Counted from the stretch's first letter, positions 1 through 7,557 are shown. The stretch: DNA of 31,997 nucleotides from Bacillota bacterium (GCA_023398615.1 JAEWSD010000004.1:1-31997); one strand, 5' to 3'. Numbers and translations are program-made. Notes: generated by a model not told the origin, from the letters alone.

Positions 1-157
1 AGGAAAGTTCGTCCTATACGATAAAAAGCGCTCCGCTATGGGTGCGCACTCGCGCGTATGGAATTTTACCGGCAAAGCCGGCCGCGCTCGGCGCGAGAGT
101 TCCGCGGGCGAAACTCTTTCTTATTCGGCGCGAGAGTTCCGCAAGCGAAACTCCTTC
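1..157. repeat. Intergenic repeat mosaic, copy A (79-bp core at 23-101)
   Basis: This GC-rich non-coding stretch is built of small hairpins. Positions 23-101 (79 bp) recur without a mismatch, reverse-complemented, at 31110-31188. Positions 1-22 match half of a TCGTATAGGA/TCCTATACGA hairpin that is complete at 31061-31086, so copy A probably continues left of the window. Two further GAGTT...AACTC hairpins follow at about 96-116 and 132-152. It lies just past the stop codon of the minus-strand PHP gene and may act as its transcript end. No coding function is apparent. Confidence 0.85.
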
Positions 158-1018
158 TTATCCTATCAGGCGTTTTTCCAAATCGGTTAAAACCGTATAA
201 GGTATTTTTAAATTACTGCGCCCGGTTCCAAGGCTTATATCCGGCTTGTTTGCACCGTGAAAATCGGAGCCGCCGGAGATTACGAGGTTATATTTGTTAG
301 CCAGGTGCCGCATCCGGCCCTCATCGAATCCAATATTGGCGGTATAGATCGCTTCAATGCCGTCCAGTTCCAGACCGGCAAGGTAGGATACGAGCTGTTC
401 CACTTCGTCAAGGGAATATTTGTACAGCAGCGGGTGTGCCAGTATTGCCAGGCCGCCTGCCGAATGGATCAGTGAGATTGCTTCCCCGGGGTCTAAATAC
501 TCCCTTGCCACGTAGTAGGGGGAATCGCTGTTTAAATACTTATTGAAGGCATCCTGAATTGTTTTTACATAGCCGTTGGCTACCATATATTTGGCGAAAT
601 GTGCTCTCGTCAGTACGGCGTCGCCTTCCGTACTGCGCATCTTACCGACGGTAATATCGATTCCGGCGGCCTGCAGACGTTCTGCCATTCTGTCATTTCT
701 CCGCTCTCTGTTTTGCTTTGCGTCCTGCAAAGCCTGATTTAAGCTTTCATTTTCCGGATTCACAAACAACCCCAATATATGGATATCCCTTTGCCTGTAG
801 GAAACCGATATTTCAGTTCCGGCGATAATTTGTATTGCATACCCCTTGGCTTGCTCAGCCCCGGCCGCTTTTTGCGCTTCCGGTATCCCGGCAAGCGTAT
901 CATGGTCGGTCAGCGCGATAGCACGGATATTGCCCGCAACGGCTAATTGGACTACTTCCGTCGGACTGAAGGTACCGTCGGAAGCATTGGAGTGAACATG
1001 TAAGTCAATATATTCCAT
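158..1018 (-). CDS. PHP-domain metal-dependent phosphoesterase (YciV/RNase AM-like)
   Basis: The 286-residue product is a PHP-domain hydrolase of the group that includes nucleoside 3',5'-bisphosphate phosphatase and 5'-3' exoribonuclease YciV. It opens with the metal-binding motif DLHVHSNASDGTFSP (H7 and H9). LTDHDTL, a GTEIS segment, LAILAHPLL and a late SGGSDFHG motif follow, all typical metal-ligand positions of the family. The start at 1018 is chosen because GGAAAGG sits 8-14 bases upstream; an in-frame ATG at 1042 would put that ribosome site inside the coding region. A sigma-A promoter lies at 1186-1214, so the transcript would have a leader of about 160 nt that includes a palindromic repeat. 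The exact substrate cannot be read from the sequence. Confidence 0.88.
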   Translation of the reverse strand: MEYIDLHVHSNASDGTFSPTEVVQLAVAGNIRAIALTDHDTLAGIPEAQKAAGAEQAKGYAIQIIAGTEISVSYRQRDIHILGLFVNPENESLNQALQDAKQNRERRNDRMAERLQAAGIDITVGKMRSTEGDAVLTRAHFAKYMVANGYVKTIQDAFNKYLNSDSPYYVAREYLDPGEAISLIHSAGGLAILAHPLLYKYSLDEVEQLVSYLAGLELDGIEAIYTANIGFDEGRMRHLANKYNLVISGGSDFHGANKPDISLGTGRSNLKIPYTVLTDLEKRLIG

Positions 1019-1090
1019 AAATGGTTTCCTTTCCTTTGTCATGATGCCGGCGCGGTATCATAAAATATTAGGTATTAAATCTCATCTTCT

Positions 1091-1167
1091 GTTACTATTC
1101 GACCTTACGGCTGAACCGTAACAAATGATGTGAACAGACATGTCTCGGATTTTCTGTGAATAGTAAC
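1091..1167. repeat. Palindromic repeat with GTTACTATTC/GAATAGTAAC ends
   Basis: The ends 1091-1100 and 1158-1167 are perfect 10-bp inverted repeats. The first 32 bases (1091-1122) form a hairpin of their own and match similar 32-33-bp palindromes at 5544-5575 and 6917-6949. The element lies in the presumed untranslated leader of the PHP gene. Confidence 0.75.
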
Positions 1168-1185
1168 CTTCTTCTTCACAATGGC

Positions 1186-1214
1186 ATTATACCTTAATAG
1201 CATCCATTATGCAA
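1186..1214 (-). promoter_or_regulatory. Sigma-A promoter for the PHP gene
   Basis: Read on the minus strand this is TTGCAT, 17 bases, TATAAT. The -10 box is at 1186-1191 and the -35 box at 1209-1214. It points toward the PHP gene, whose start is about 160 bases downstream. Confidence 0.6.
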
Positions 1215-1292
1215 ATGTACTGCTTTAAAATTCTTATGAATATTAGTCCATGAATTTTCATATATTACGGTATAAATGTATGGAGGTTGGAA

Positions 1293-1667
1293 ATGGACAA
1301 AGCATTACATCGAAGTTCCAAGGTTGTCGTTATATTAAGAGATCTGCTGATTTCGTACATAATAACCGGGATACTGCTGTTGATACTGGCATTTCTGATG
1401 CTGAAGCTCGATTTATCGAATAAGGTAATGGGCGGAGGTGTCATTTTAACCTATATCCTGTCCAATGTTGCAGGCGGCTTTCTGCTGGGAAAAAGTGCAG
1501 AGCAAAAGAGGTTTCTGTGGGGGCTGGGGATGGGAGCGCTGTATTTTGTTCTGCTTATTCTGATATCAGTCCTGACGAGTCCAATAGCTGCCCTGGAGGG
1601 AAGCCGGATTATATCGGTCCTGGTTATCTGCTTGTTCAGCGGAATGCTTGGAGGCATGGTCAGCTGA
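1293..1667 (+). CDS. Small four-helix membrane protein, TIGR04086-like
   Basis: The 124-residue hydrophobic protein has four predicted membrane segments: about residues 15-37 (DLLISYIITGILLLILAF), 44-68, 75-96 and 103-122. Size, topology and position directly ahead of the SCIFF peptide gene fit the TIGR04086 family of clostridial membrane proteins, whose function is unknown. ATG 1293 is chosen over the in-frame TTG at 1287 because GGAGG at 1282-1286 is correctly spaced only for the ATG. The gene is separated from scfA by about 170 bases that contain scfA's own promoter, so the two need not be co-transcribed. The family assignment is from memory and context. Confidence 0.75.
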   Translation: MDKALHRSSKVVVILRDLLISYIITGILLLILAFLMLKLDLSNKVMGGGVILTYILSNVAGGFLLGKSAEQKRFLWGLGMGALYFVLLILISVLTSPIAALEGSRIISVLVICLFSGMLGGMVS

Positions 1668-1682
1668 TTAATTTTTGCGCTT

Positions 1683-1719
1683 GTTGAAATTCAGCTGTTG
1701 AAATTCACTGTTGAAATTC
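1683..1719. repeat. Three direct repeats GTTGAAATTC upstream of the scfA promoter
   Basis: Exact 10-bp copies start at 1683, 1697 and 1710, spaced 14 and 13 bases. They end 15 bases before the -35 region of scfA. The arrangement resembles an activator array, or is a local duplication. Confidence 0.7.
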
Positions 1720-1733
1720 CGGAGAAAAACCTC

Positions 1734-1762
1734 TTTTCATATGATGAATCATATGGTATAAT
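1734..1762 (+). promoter_or_regulatory. scfA promoter with extended -10 and overlapping inverted repeat
   Basis: TATAAT at 1757-1762 is preceded by TGG, giving an extended -10. A weak -35 (TTTTCA, 1734-1739) lies 17 bases upstream. The spacer holds the inverted repeat CATATGA/TCATATG (1739-1755), which overlaps the promoter and could be an operator. Confidence 0.65.
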
Positions 1763-1840
1763 AGCACTTAATGTTATTGCTGTAACAGGGCTTCCGAGGA
1801 TGCCCGCAGTCAATAAGCGATTAATTAAGGAGGGAACACC

Positions 1841-1981
1841 ATGAAACGTATCAAAACATTGAATACCAGGAATTTGAAAGATACCATGAAGAAAGGCGGA
1901 TGCGGCGAATGCCAGACTTCCTGCCAATCGGCCTGCAAAACATCCTGTACCGTAGGAAATCAGAGCTGTGAAAATAAATAA
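1841..1981 (+). CDS. scfA: Six-cysteine ribosomal peptide SCIFF precursor
   Basis: The 46-residue peptide matches the SCIFF family (six Cys in forty-five residues), the precursor of a thioether-crosslinked sactipeptide-like product found almost throughout Clostridia. The basic leader begins MKRIKTLNTRNLKDTMKKGG and is followed by a core with cysteines at 21, 24, 28, 32, 36 and 43, spaced CxxCxxxCxxxCxxxCxxxxxxC. The core is rich in Ser and Thr, the expected crosslink partners. An AAGGAGGG ribosome site lies 7 bases before the ATG, and a dedicated extended -10 promoter is upstream. The maturase scfB follows after a hairpin. The physiological role of SCIFF is not settled; identity is secure from the peptide and its neighbour. 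Confidence 0.95.
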   Translation: MKRIKTLNTRNLKDTMKKGGCGECQTSCQSACKTSCTVGNQSCENK

Positions 1982-2039
1982 ATACAATTTAAACGGTATA
2001 CTTAATACATAACAATTATTTTTGGTTTGACTAAAATTT

Positions 2040-2063
2040 AAGCAGCGTCGTAAGTCGCTGCTT
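2040..2063 (+). terminator. Hairpin between scfA and scfB (possible attenuator)
   Basis: AAGCAGCG at 2040-2047 pairs perfectly with CGCTGCTT at 2056-2063 across an 8-base loop, followed by a mixed ATTCCTTGT tract, not a clean T-run. It probably lowers scfB expression relative to scfA or stabilises the scfA 3' end. Confidence 0.5.
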
Positions 2064-2098
2064 ATTCCTTGTATAGGTTTTTGGAAGGGAGAAGTACA

Positions 2099-3508
2099 TT
2101 GGTACATCAATATAAAAGCAACGGTTATAATATTGTTCTGGATGTTAACAGCGGAATGATCCATGTGGTGGATGATTTGGTATACGATATTATAGCTCTT
2201 TATGAAAATCATGATAAGGAAAGCATTATCGGCAGGATGGTTGAAAAATATTCCGGACCGGAATTCAAAGAGCTTTTTGAAACCGAGACCGTTGATGAAG
2301 CCGTGGTCAGGAAAGCGGCGCAGGAAGCGGTAGAGGAGGTAGAAAAGCTGAAGACGGACGGTGCGCTGTTCACAGAGGATATTTATGAATCGTACATCAC
2401 GGATTTTAAATCACGCCCCACCGTAGTGAAAGCCTTATGTTTACATATTGCACATGACTGCAACCTGGCGTGCCGTTACTGCTTCGCCGGGAAAGGGGAG
2501 TATCACGGAGACAAGGCTTTGATGAGCTTTGAGGTCGGTAAGAAAGCTTTGGATTTTCTGATTGGTAACTCCGGCAGCAGGAGAAACCTGGAGGTTGATT
2601 TCTTCGGCGGAGAACCTTTGATGAACTTTAATGTAGTGAAGGAGCTTGTGCATTACGGCAGGGAGCAGGAGAAAATACATAATAAGAAATTCCGTTTCAC
2701 GCTTACAACAAACGGTGTTCTGCTGGATGACATGGTTATGGAATTTGCCAACCGGGAAATGAGCAATGTGGTTTTAAGCATAGACGGACGCAGGGAGGTT
2801 AATGATTATATGAGGCCTTCCAGGAACGGAAAGGGCAGCTATGATCTGATCCTTCCGAAGTTCAAGCAGCTGGCCAAGAGCCGGAACCAGGCCAATTATT
2901 ACGTCAGAGGGACCTTTACTCACAATAACCTTGATTTCTCCGAAGATGTCATACATCTGGCTGAACAGGGCTTTAAACAGATATCCGTTGAACCGGTGGT
3001 ATCGCTGCCGGAGGAACCTTATGCAATAAGGGAAGAGGACATCCCCTTTATCTGCGAGCAGTATGACAGGCTTGCAAGCTACATGCTGGAAAAGAGAAAG
3101 GAAGGCAGGGAATTTAATTTCTTCCATTTCATGATAGACCTGTCCGGCGGTCCATGTGTCGCAAAACGCCTGTCCGGCTGTGGCTCCGGTACGGAATATC
3201 TTGCGGTAACGCCTTGGGGCGATTTGTATCCCTGCCATCAGTTTGTAGGAGAAACGGAGTTCCTCATGGGCAATGTTTTTGGTGGGGTAACGAATACGGA
3301 TATCCGGGATGAATTTAAAGGCTGCAATGTCTACGCAAAGGAGAAATGCAGGAAATGCTTTGCAAAGTTTTACTGCAGCGGCGGCTGTGCGGCTAACTCC
3401 TATAAGTTTCATGGTAACATTAATGATGCTTACGACATCGGCTGCGAGCTTCAGAGAAAACGTATTGAATGTGCGATTATGCTGAAAGCTGCTGAAGCGG
3501 AAGATTAA
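2099..3508 (+). CDS. scfB: SCIFF radical SAM maturase
   Basis: This 469-residue enzyme should install Cys-to-Thr thioether bonds in the SCIFF peptide. After an N-terminal region that probably contains the peptide-recognition fold (about residues 1-95), the radical SAM motif C121-x3-C125-x2-C128 (HDCNLACRYCFAGKG) binds the SAM-reducing [4Fe-4S] cluster. FFGGEPLMN is the typical SAM-contact GGE motif. The C-terminal SPASM region (about residues 345-455) is cysteine-rich, with GPCVAKRLSGCGSG, YPCHQF, CNVYAKEKCRKCFAKFYCSG and a final GC, enough for two auxiliary clusters. The start is TTG 2099, with GGAAGGGAG 7 bases upstream; an in-frame TTG at 2069 has no ribosome site. The length fits TIGR03974. 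The stop codon overlaps a repeat element. Confidence 0.93.
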   Translation: MVHQYKSNGYNIVLDVNSGMIHVVDDLVYDIIALYENHDKESIIGRMVEKYSGPEFKELFETETVDEAVVRKAAQEAVEEVEKLKTDGALFTEDIYESYITDFKSRPTVVKALCLHIAHDCNLACRYCFAGKGEYHGDKALMSFEVGKKALDFLIGNSGSRRNLEVDFFGGEPLMNFNVVKELVHYGREQEKIHNKKFRFTLTTNGVLLDDMVMEFANREMSNVVLSIDGRREVNDYMRPSRNGKGSYDLILPKFKQLAKSRNQANYYVRGTFTHNNLDFSEDVIHLAEQGFKQISVEPVVSLPEEPYAIREEDIPFICEQYDRLASYMLEKRKEGREFNFFHFMIDLSGGPCVAKRLSGCGSGTEYLAVTPWGDLYPCHQFVGETEFLMGNVFGGVTNTDIRDEFKGCNVYAKEKCRKCFAKFYCSGGCAANSYKFHGNINDAYDIGCELQRKRIECAIMLKAAEAED

Positions 3509-3689
3509 TTGTTACTGTTAAAGCCTGTATACGCGACGTGTTTTTTGGGAGTGCAGCAAAGCGAAAGTCACAAAAAACCGGAGAATTGTCGCACCAAAAC
3601 GCCGTCTTTGCGTTTTGTGTGCATCGCGAAGCGTGTTATTGTTCACATCACTGCTGTTTTTGGCAGGGGTGCGAACAGTAACGATTAAT
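3504..3689. repeat. Large structured repeat with GTTACTGTT/AACAGTAAC ends
   Basis: The ends 3504-3519 and 3674-3689 are complementary at 15 of 16 positions. Between them lie GTTTTTT...AAAAAAC arms and a clear hairpin, CAAAACGC...GCGTTTTG. The termini resemble those of the 77-bp element at 1091-1167. The left arm overlaps the scfB stop codon. It fills the gap before recJ. Confidence 0.7.
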
Positions 3690-3705
3690 TAACGATTGGT
3701 GAATT

Positions 3706-5481
3706 ATGGAAAAATGGGTATTGAAAAATAGAAAAGCGGATTTCCATGCTATTATGGAACGGCATAAGGTCAGTGAGGTCCTTGCCAGACTGATGGTAAA
3801 CCGCAACCAGGAAAAGACGGAAGATATCGAAGCCTACCTGCATCCGGAGCTTAAGTACCTGCATAATCCCTTATCCATGAAGGATATAGAGAAGGCCTGC
3901 CATATTTTAAAGGACAAAACGGAAGGGAAGAAAAGGATACGGATCATCGGGGATTATGATGTCGACGGTATTGCCGCGACCTACATCCTGTATAAAGCCT
4001 TACATGAATTGGGAGCAGCCGCGGACTATGAGATACCTGACCGGATAAGGGACGGGTACGGAATTAACAGGAGTATCATAGAGAACGCTTACCGGGATGG
4101 TATCGATACAATTCTTACCTGCGATAATGGCATATCAGCGGCAGAACAGGTTGCGGAAGCAAGAAAGCTAGGCATGACCGTGATTATAACGGACCATCAC
4201 GATATTCCGTTTATTGAAGAGGAGGGACAGATCAGATATCTTGTTCCGGATGCGGATGCCGTAGTCAATCCCAAACAGCCGGACTGCAAATATCCGTGGA
4301 AGAATCTCTGCGGAGCCGCCGTTGCCTATAAGCTCGTGCAGGTATTGTATGGTATGTACGGACGGGATACGAAGGAAGCCGACGAACTGATTGAAATTGT
4401 TGCGATCGCCACGATATGTGATGTAATGGATTTGATTGATGAGAACCGTATTATTACAAAAAATGGAATAGAACTTTTGAAGAAGACAGGGAATCCGGGG
4501 ATAAAAGCCTTAATTGAAGTGAATAATATCAATCTTAGCAAGCTTACCGCATATCATCTTGGCTATATTATAGGGCCCTGCCTGAATGCTTCCGGAAGGC
4601 TTGATACGGCAAAGATCGGATTAAGACTTCTGCTTTCGTCAACTAGAGAAGAAGCGTTTAAGCTTGCCGGTGAGCTAAAGCATTTGAATGATATCCGGAA
4701 GGACTTGACCCTGCAGGGATATGAACAGGCTGTCCGGATAGTGGAAAACGGCGGGATGGATCAGGATAAGGTCTTAGTGGTTTATCTGGAGGACTGCCAT
4801 GAGAGCCTTGCCGGCATCATTGCGGGCAGGCTCAGGGAAAGATATAATAAGCCCGCAATAGTCCTCACCCGGTCGGAAAATGAGGTTAAGGGCTCCTGCC
4901 GTTCCATTGAGAAATATAACATATATGAAGAGCTTACGAAGTGCAGGGACTTGCTGCTTAAGTTCGGAGGCCATCCGATGGCGGCGGGGCTGTCCCTGGA
5001 ATATGACAAGGTGGAAGCACTTCGGCTTGCGTTAAACCGGAACACGCAGCTGACCGAGGAGGACCTGATACCAAAGATATCAATTGACGTAGCACTGCCG
5101 CTAGGCTATGTAAACGAAGAACTGGTTACGGAGCTGGAATATCTGGAACCTTTCGGAAAAGGGAACATCAAGCCCATATTTGCCGAGAGGAACCTGCGGA
5201 TACGCAGGGCAGGCGTCATCGGTAAGAATGCAAATGTGTTAAAGCTCCAGGTGGTAAACGATTATGGAAGAGTCATGGACGCGATATATTTTGGCAATGT
5301 AAGCGGTTTTCTAAAGCAGCTTACGGAGGGATACGGAAAGGAGGAGGTCGATAAGATGTTTCAGAACCGTGATAACAATATTAACCTCTCTGTTACTTAT
5401 TATCCGTCAATCAACGAATACGGCGGCAGCCGCAGCATACAGATCGTCATTCAGAATTATCAGATAGTAACAGGAACATGA
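3706..5481 (+). CDS. recJ: Single-stranded-DNA-specific exonuclease RecJ
   Basis: The 591-residue protein is a DHH-family 5'-3' exonuclease acting on single-stranded DNA in recombination and base-excision repair. Manganese-binding motifs are present in order: DYDVDG at residues 83-88, DNGIS from 140, DHH at 163-165 and VNPKQPDC near 188. The DHHA1 subdomain shows FGGHPMAAGLS around 420. A C-terminal OB-fold follows, and the length is near the normal 570-590. The start ATG 3706 has only a weak GGTGA site; no better start is visible. In Clostridia recJ commonly precedes apt and relA, as here. A small GCTGC/GCAGC hairpin with a short T-run at 5512-5531 may be a weak terminator. Confidence 0.96.
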   Translation: MEKWVLKNRKADFHAIMERHKVSEVLARLMVNRNQEKTEDIEAYLHPELKYLHNPLSMKDIEKACHILKDKTEGKKRIRIIGDYDVDGIAATYILYKALHELGAAADYEIPDRIRDGYGINRSIIENAYRDGIDTILTCDNGISAAEQVAEARKLGMTVIITDHHDIPFIEEEGQIRYLVPDADAVVNPKQPDCKYPWKNLCGAAVAYKLVQVLYGMYGRDTKEADELIEIVAIATICDVMDLIDENRIITKNGIELLKKTGNPGIKALIEVNNINLSKLTAYHLGYIIGPCLNASGRLDTAKIGLRLLLSSTREEAFKLAGELKHLNDIRKDLTLQGYEQAVRIVENGGMDQDKVLVVYLEDCHESLAGIIAGRLRERYNKPAIVLTRSENEVKGSCRSIEKYNIYEELTKCRDLLLKFGGHPMAAGLSLEYDKVEALRLALNRNTQLTEEDLIPKISIDVALPLGYVNEELVTELEYLEPFGKGNIKPIFAERNLRIRRAGVIGKNANVLKLQVVNDYGRVMDAIYFGNVSGFLKQLTEGYGKEEVDKMFQNRDNNINLSVTYYPSINEYGGSRSIQIVIQNYQIVTGT

Positions 5482-5511
5482 AGAATTGTAAGTAAAGTAT
5501 ATCGACGGAAT

Positions 5512-5531
5512 AGGCTGCTTTGCAGCTTTTC
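5512..5531 (+). terminator. Weak terminator-like hairpin after recJ
   Basis: GCTGC (5514-5518) and GCAGC (5522-5526) form a short stem with a 3-base loop, followed by TTTTCTG. The stem is only 5 bp, so termination would be partial at best. Confidence 0.3.
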
Positions 5532-5543
5532 TGTGCATTATTT

Positions 5544-5575
5544 GTTGCTATGAAGCCGCAAGGCTGAATAGTAAC
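5544..5575. repeat. 32-bp palindromic repeat
   Basis: The sequence starts GTTGCTATGAAGCC and ends GGCTGAATAGTAAC around a GCAA loop. It is the same family as the hairpins at 1091 and 6917. It lies between recJ and the apt promoter, in a 333-base gap (5482-5814) that otherwise holds only that promoter and a leader hairpin. Confidence 0.75.
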
Positions 5576-5605
5576 TATTATAAAATTTCTCTGAAAGAAT
5601 TACAA

Positions 5606-5634
5606 TTGATATATATACAGAACAATGTTATAAT
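5606..5634 (+). promoter_or_regulatory. apt promoter (sigma-A, extended -10)
   Basis: TTGATA (5606-5611), a 17-base spacer and TATAAT (5629-5634) with TG one base before the -10. This is close to consensus and gives apt a transcript independent of recJ, with a leader of about 170 nt. Confidence 0.75.
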
Positions 5635-5759
5635 TATCCTTGTGTTTATCTATAAGATGTAAGTAATTTCATATTATTATGATCTGGCTTACAGACAAGT
5701 TGAATATGCAGGAAAGAGGTTAGGTTGAAAGAAAAACACTTTCAGCCGTTTTATTCAAG

Positions 5760-5781
5760 CCTATTCAATTTTTTGAATAGG
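5760..5781 (+). other. Hairpin in the apt leader
   Basis: CCTATTCAA and TTGAATAGG form a perfect 9-bp stem around a 4-base loop, followed by TCATTAAAAAAA. It lies 33 bases before the apt start codon and could affect RNA stability. No purine riboswitch consensus was found around it. Confidence 0.5.
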
Positions 5782-5814
5782 TCATTAAAAAAATTGAAAG
5801 GCGCGGGTGTTAAT

Positions 5815-6339
5815 ATGAAAGAATTAGAGGAATATGTAAGAAGTATACCGGATTTTCCGGAAGAAGGTATCATTTTCCGTGATGTAACGAGTGTATTGCA
5901 GGATAAGGACAGCTTAAAAATGTCGATCGACCAGTTGCAGGAGCTCATTGACGGAATTGATTTTGATATTATTGTAGGACCGGAATCCAGGGGATTTATC
6001 TTTGGAGTTCCTATCGCTTATAATTTGAACAAAGCTTTCATCCCGGTTCGTAAGAAAGGGAAACTTCCCTGTGAAACGATAGAAATGGAATATGCTTTGG
6101 AATATGGGACCGCGACTATTGAGATGCATAAAGATTCAATCAAGCCCGGTCAAAAGGTTGTTATCGTAGACGATCTGATTGCTACCGGAGGTACGATCGG
6201 AGCTATCGTAAAGCTGGTTGAAAGCTTGGGCGGTGAAGTGGTTAAGATTATCTTTCTTATGGAGCTTGAGGGTCTTCATGGACGTGAAAAACTGCAGGGA
6301 TATGACGTTGATGCCGTAATTAAATATGCAGGAAAATGA
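5815..6339 (+). CDS. apt: Adenine phosphoribosyltransferase
   Basis: The 174-residue cytosolic enzyme converts adenine and PRPP to AMP and pyrophosphate (purine salvage). The family N-terminus ELEEYVRSIPDFPEEGIIFRD is present. GPESRGFIFG forms the adenine-side loop, RKKGKLP is the flexible loop, and the PRPP-binding motif VVIVDDLIATGGT is at about residues 116-128. The start at 5815 gives the usual length; an in-frame TTG at 5725 would add 30 residues translated through a leader hairpin and is rejected. The gene has its own strong promoter and ends at a bidirectional terminator. Placement between recJ and relA is a standard clostridial arrangement. Confidence 0.96.
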   Translation: MKELEEYVRSIPDFPEEGIIFRDVTSVLQDKDSLKMSIDQLQELIDGIDFDIIVGPESRGFIFGVPIAYNLNKAFIPVRKKGKLPCETIEMEYALEYGTATIEMHKDSIKPGQKVVIVDDLIATGGTIGAIVKLVESLGGEVVKIIFLMELEGLHGREKLQGYDVDAVIKYAGK

Positions 6340-6347
6340 TGAAGCAA

Positions 6348-6392
6348 GGGCTGTTTCAAAACTCATACTTATGCTGAGTTTTGAAACAGCCC
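6348..6392. terminator. Bidirectional rho-independent terminator
   Basis: GGGCTGTTTCAAAACTCA pairs perfectly with its complement ending at 6391, around an 8-base loop, followed by CATCTTTT on the plus strand. It separates convergent apt and the minus-strand membrane protein gene and can serve both. Confidence 0.85.
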
Positions 6393-6402
6393 CATCTTTT
6401 GA

Positions 6403-6885
6403 TTATATCAGAAATACGATTCCTGCCGCTGCCGCCGAAACTACCGCGCCGATCAGAGTTCCTTTCAAACCGCCGATAATATGCATCCGCGGATTCTCAT
6501 ATACCTTTGCCATATCCTCCGTTCCCGGAATCCGGAAGCCTTCATAATGGCAGAAAAATATGCTGTCTAAAACCAACGCGTCGAACCAGTTGACAACCAT
6601 AAACAGACCAAAGGTATATATAAAAGCGGACAAAAAGGTTCTGGTACCTGAAAAATATGCGATAGCGGCAAGCAAAATTATGAAAATGACGGCTGCCGTT
6701 AATTGAAGTCCTAAACTTTTCTTATGAGTAGGGATCCTGCCTTGATACTCCGGTAAACTTTTCACGCGTTCCTGAATTGCAGCCGGATAATTATGCAGCT
6801 GCCACAGGGGGTTCTTTAGTGTTCCAGGAATTACCGCTACCGTAAAAACAACACACAAAATAATACTTTCAATGATAAACAGCAT
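6403..6885 (-). CDS. Uncharacterised membrane protein downstream of TetR
   Basis: I do not recognise this 160-residue protein. It has four likely membrane segments: residues 2-21, 58-80, 84-107 and 134-159. The loop between the first two holds HNYPAAIQERVKSLPEY, and the loop before the last holds CHYEGFRIPGTEDM. An AGGAGGA ribosome site lies 6 bases before ATG 6885. It is the second gene of a minus-strand pair headed by a TetR regulator, separated by 68 bases that contain a palindromic repeat. Such pairing suggests the regulator controls it, for example as a small-molecule response or membrane-stress protein, but no transporter motif is visible and no function is assigned. Confidence 0.8.
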   Translation of the reverse strand: MLFIIESIILCVVFTVAVIPGTLKNPLWQLHNYPAAIQERVKSLPEYQGRIPTHKKSLGLQLTAAVIFIILLAAIAYFSGTRTFLSAFIYTFGLFMVVNWFDALVLDSIFFCHYEGFRIPGTEDMAKVYENPRMHIIGGLKGTLIGAVVSAAAAGIVFLI

Positions 6886-6916
6886 AGATAGTCCTCCTTA
6901 TTTATATTATCAACAG

Positions 6917-6949
6917 GTTACGGTTCAGCCGTAAAGGCTGAATAGTAAC
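6917..6949. repeat. 33-bp palindromic repeat
   Basis: The sequence starts GTTACGGTTCAGCC and ends GGCTGAATAGTAAC around a GTAAA loop. Together with the copies at 1091 and 5544 it shows stem changes that mostly keep pairing. It lies between the TetR gene and the membrane protein gene and could act as an intercistronic hairpin. Confidence 0.75.
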
Positions 6950-6953
6950 ATCA

Positions 6954-7541
6954 TCAGCTTTCATAAATATAATTACACAGCATATCCGTCATTAAGGAAA
7001 GGTTCTCTTCCAATGCGTCCTGATGCAATTCCGCCTTATTTTCCGATGCCATCGCCATAATTTTTATCATATTTGCTATCACATGGTAATTTAAACTTGA
7101 TCTTGCACCGATCATTTGCTTAAAGATCAGATCTGCCGTTTTCTCCTCTTTTTCAGGGTTCAATGAATATTCTCCGGGTAGTTTTTTCCTGAGCCATTCT
7201 TCATCCTCCATACTCATAAAGGAAATAATATTATTTTCTCCTGTAAAAGAAAAGGTTCGGAGCAAGTGAAGGAATGTCTCCTTATCTATCCCGCCCCTTT
7301 CTGCTATAGCTTTATTAATGGTATCATATATTTTCTCCTTGCTGAATTGAATCACATCGTGCACAAACCATTCTTTTGATTTGAAAAAGTGATAAAAAGT
7401 ACCTTTCCCAATTCCGGCCTGTTCCGCCACATCGTCAATGGTCATTCTTTTAATGCCTTTTTCTTTAATCATGCGAATTCCAATCTCCAACAAAGTTACA
7501 TGTATTTCTTCGCGTTTTTCAAAACTGAATATCGGCGGCAC
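6954..7541 (-). CDS. TetR/AcrR-family transcriptional regulator
   Basis: The 195-residue regulator has an N-terminal helix-turn-helix. IKRMTIDDVAEQAGIGKGTF and YHFFKSKEWF, at about residues 30-59, match the TetR DNA-binding signature closely. The rest (about 60-195) is a helical ligand-binding and dimerisation domain with no recognisable ligand signature. The start is taken as GTG 7541 because AAAGGAG at 7549-7555 is well placed for it; the earlier in-frame TTG 7559 would lie upstream of the ribosome site. The promoter at 7595-7623 overlaps a perfect 11-bp inverted repeat (7558-7596), the obvious candidate operator, so autorepression is likely. The downstream membrane protein gene is its most probable target. 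Confidence 0.88.
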   Translation of the reverse strand: MPPIFSFEKREEIHVTLLEIGIRMIKEKGIKRMTIDDVAEQAGIGKGTFYHFFKSKEWFVHDVIQFSKEKIYDTINKAIAERGGIDKETFLHLLRTFSFTGENNIISFMSMEDEEWLRKKLPGEYSLNPEKEEKTADLIFKQMIGARSSLNYHVIANMIKIMAMASENKAELHQDALEENLSLMTDMLCNYIYES

Positions 7542-7557
7542 TGTTTTCACTCCTTTC

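Noticed and set aside
1691..2212. Minus-strand open frame of 173 codons covering scfA and its promoter
   Set aside because: It overlaps the SCIFF gene and control region on the opposite strand, has no ribosome site and resembles no known protein.
2774..3412. Open frame of 212 codons on the minus strand, antisense to scfB
   Set aside because: It is fully inside a confidently identified gene, has no ribosome site and encodes no recognisable motif; it is an antisense shadow.
3541..3640. Short CRISPR-like or tRNA-like structure in the 3504-3689 element
   Set aside because: There are hairpins but no regularly spaced direct repeats, and no cloverleaf with a T-loop consensus.
5725..5814. N-terminal extension of apt from TTG 5725
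   Set aside because: It would make the protein 30 residues longer than the family and would translate through a stable hairpin; ATG 5815 gives the normal length.
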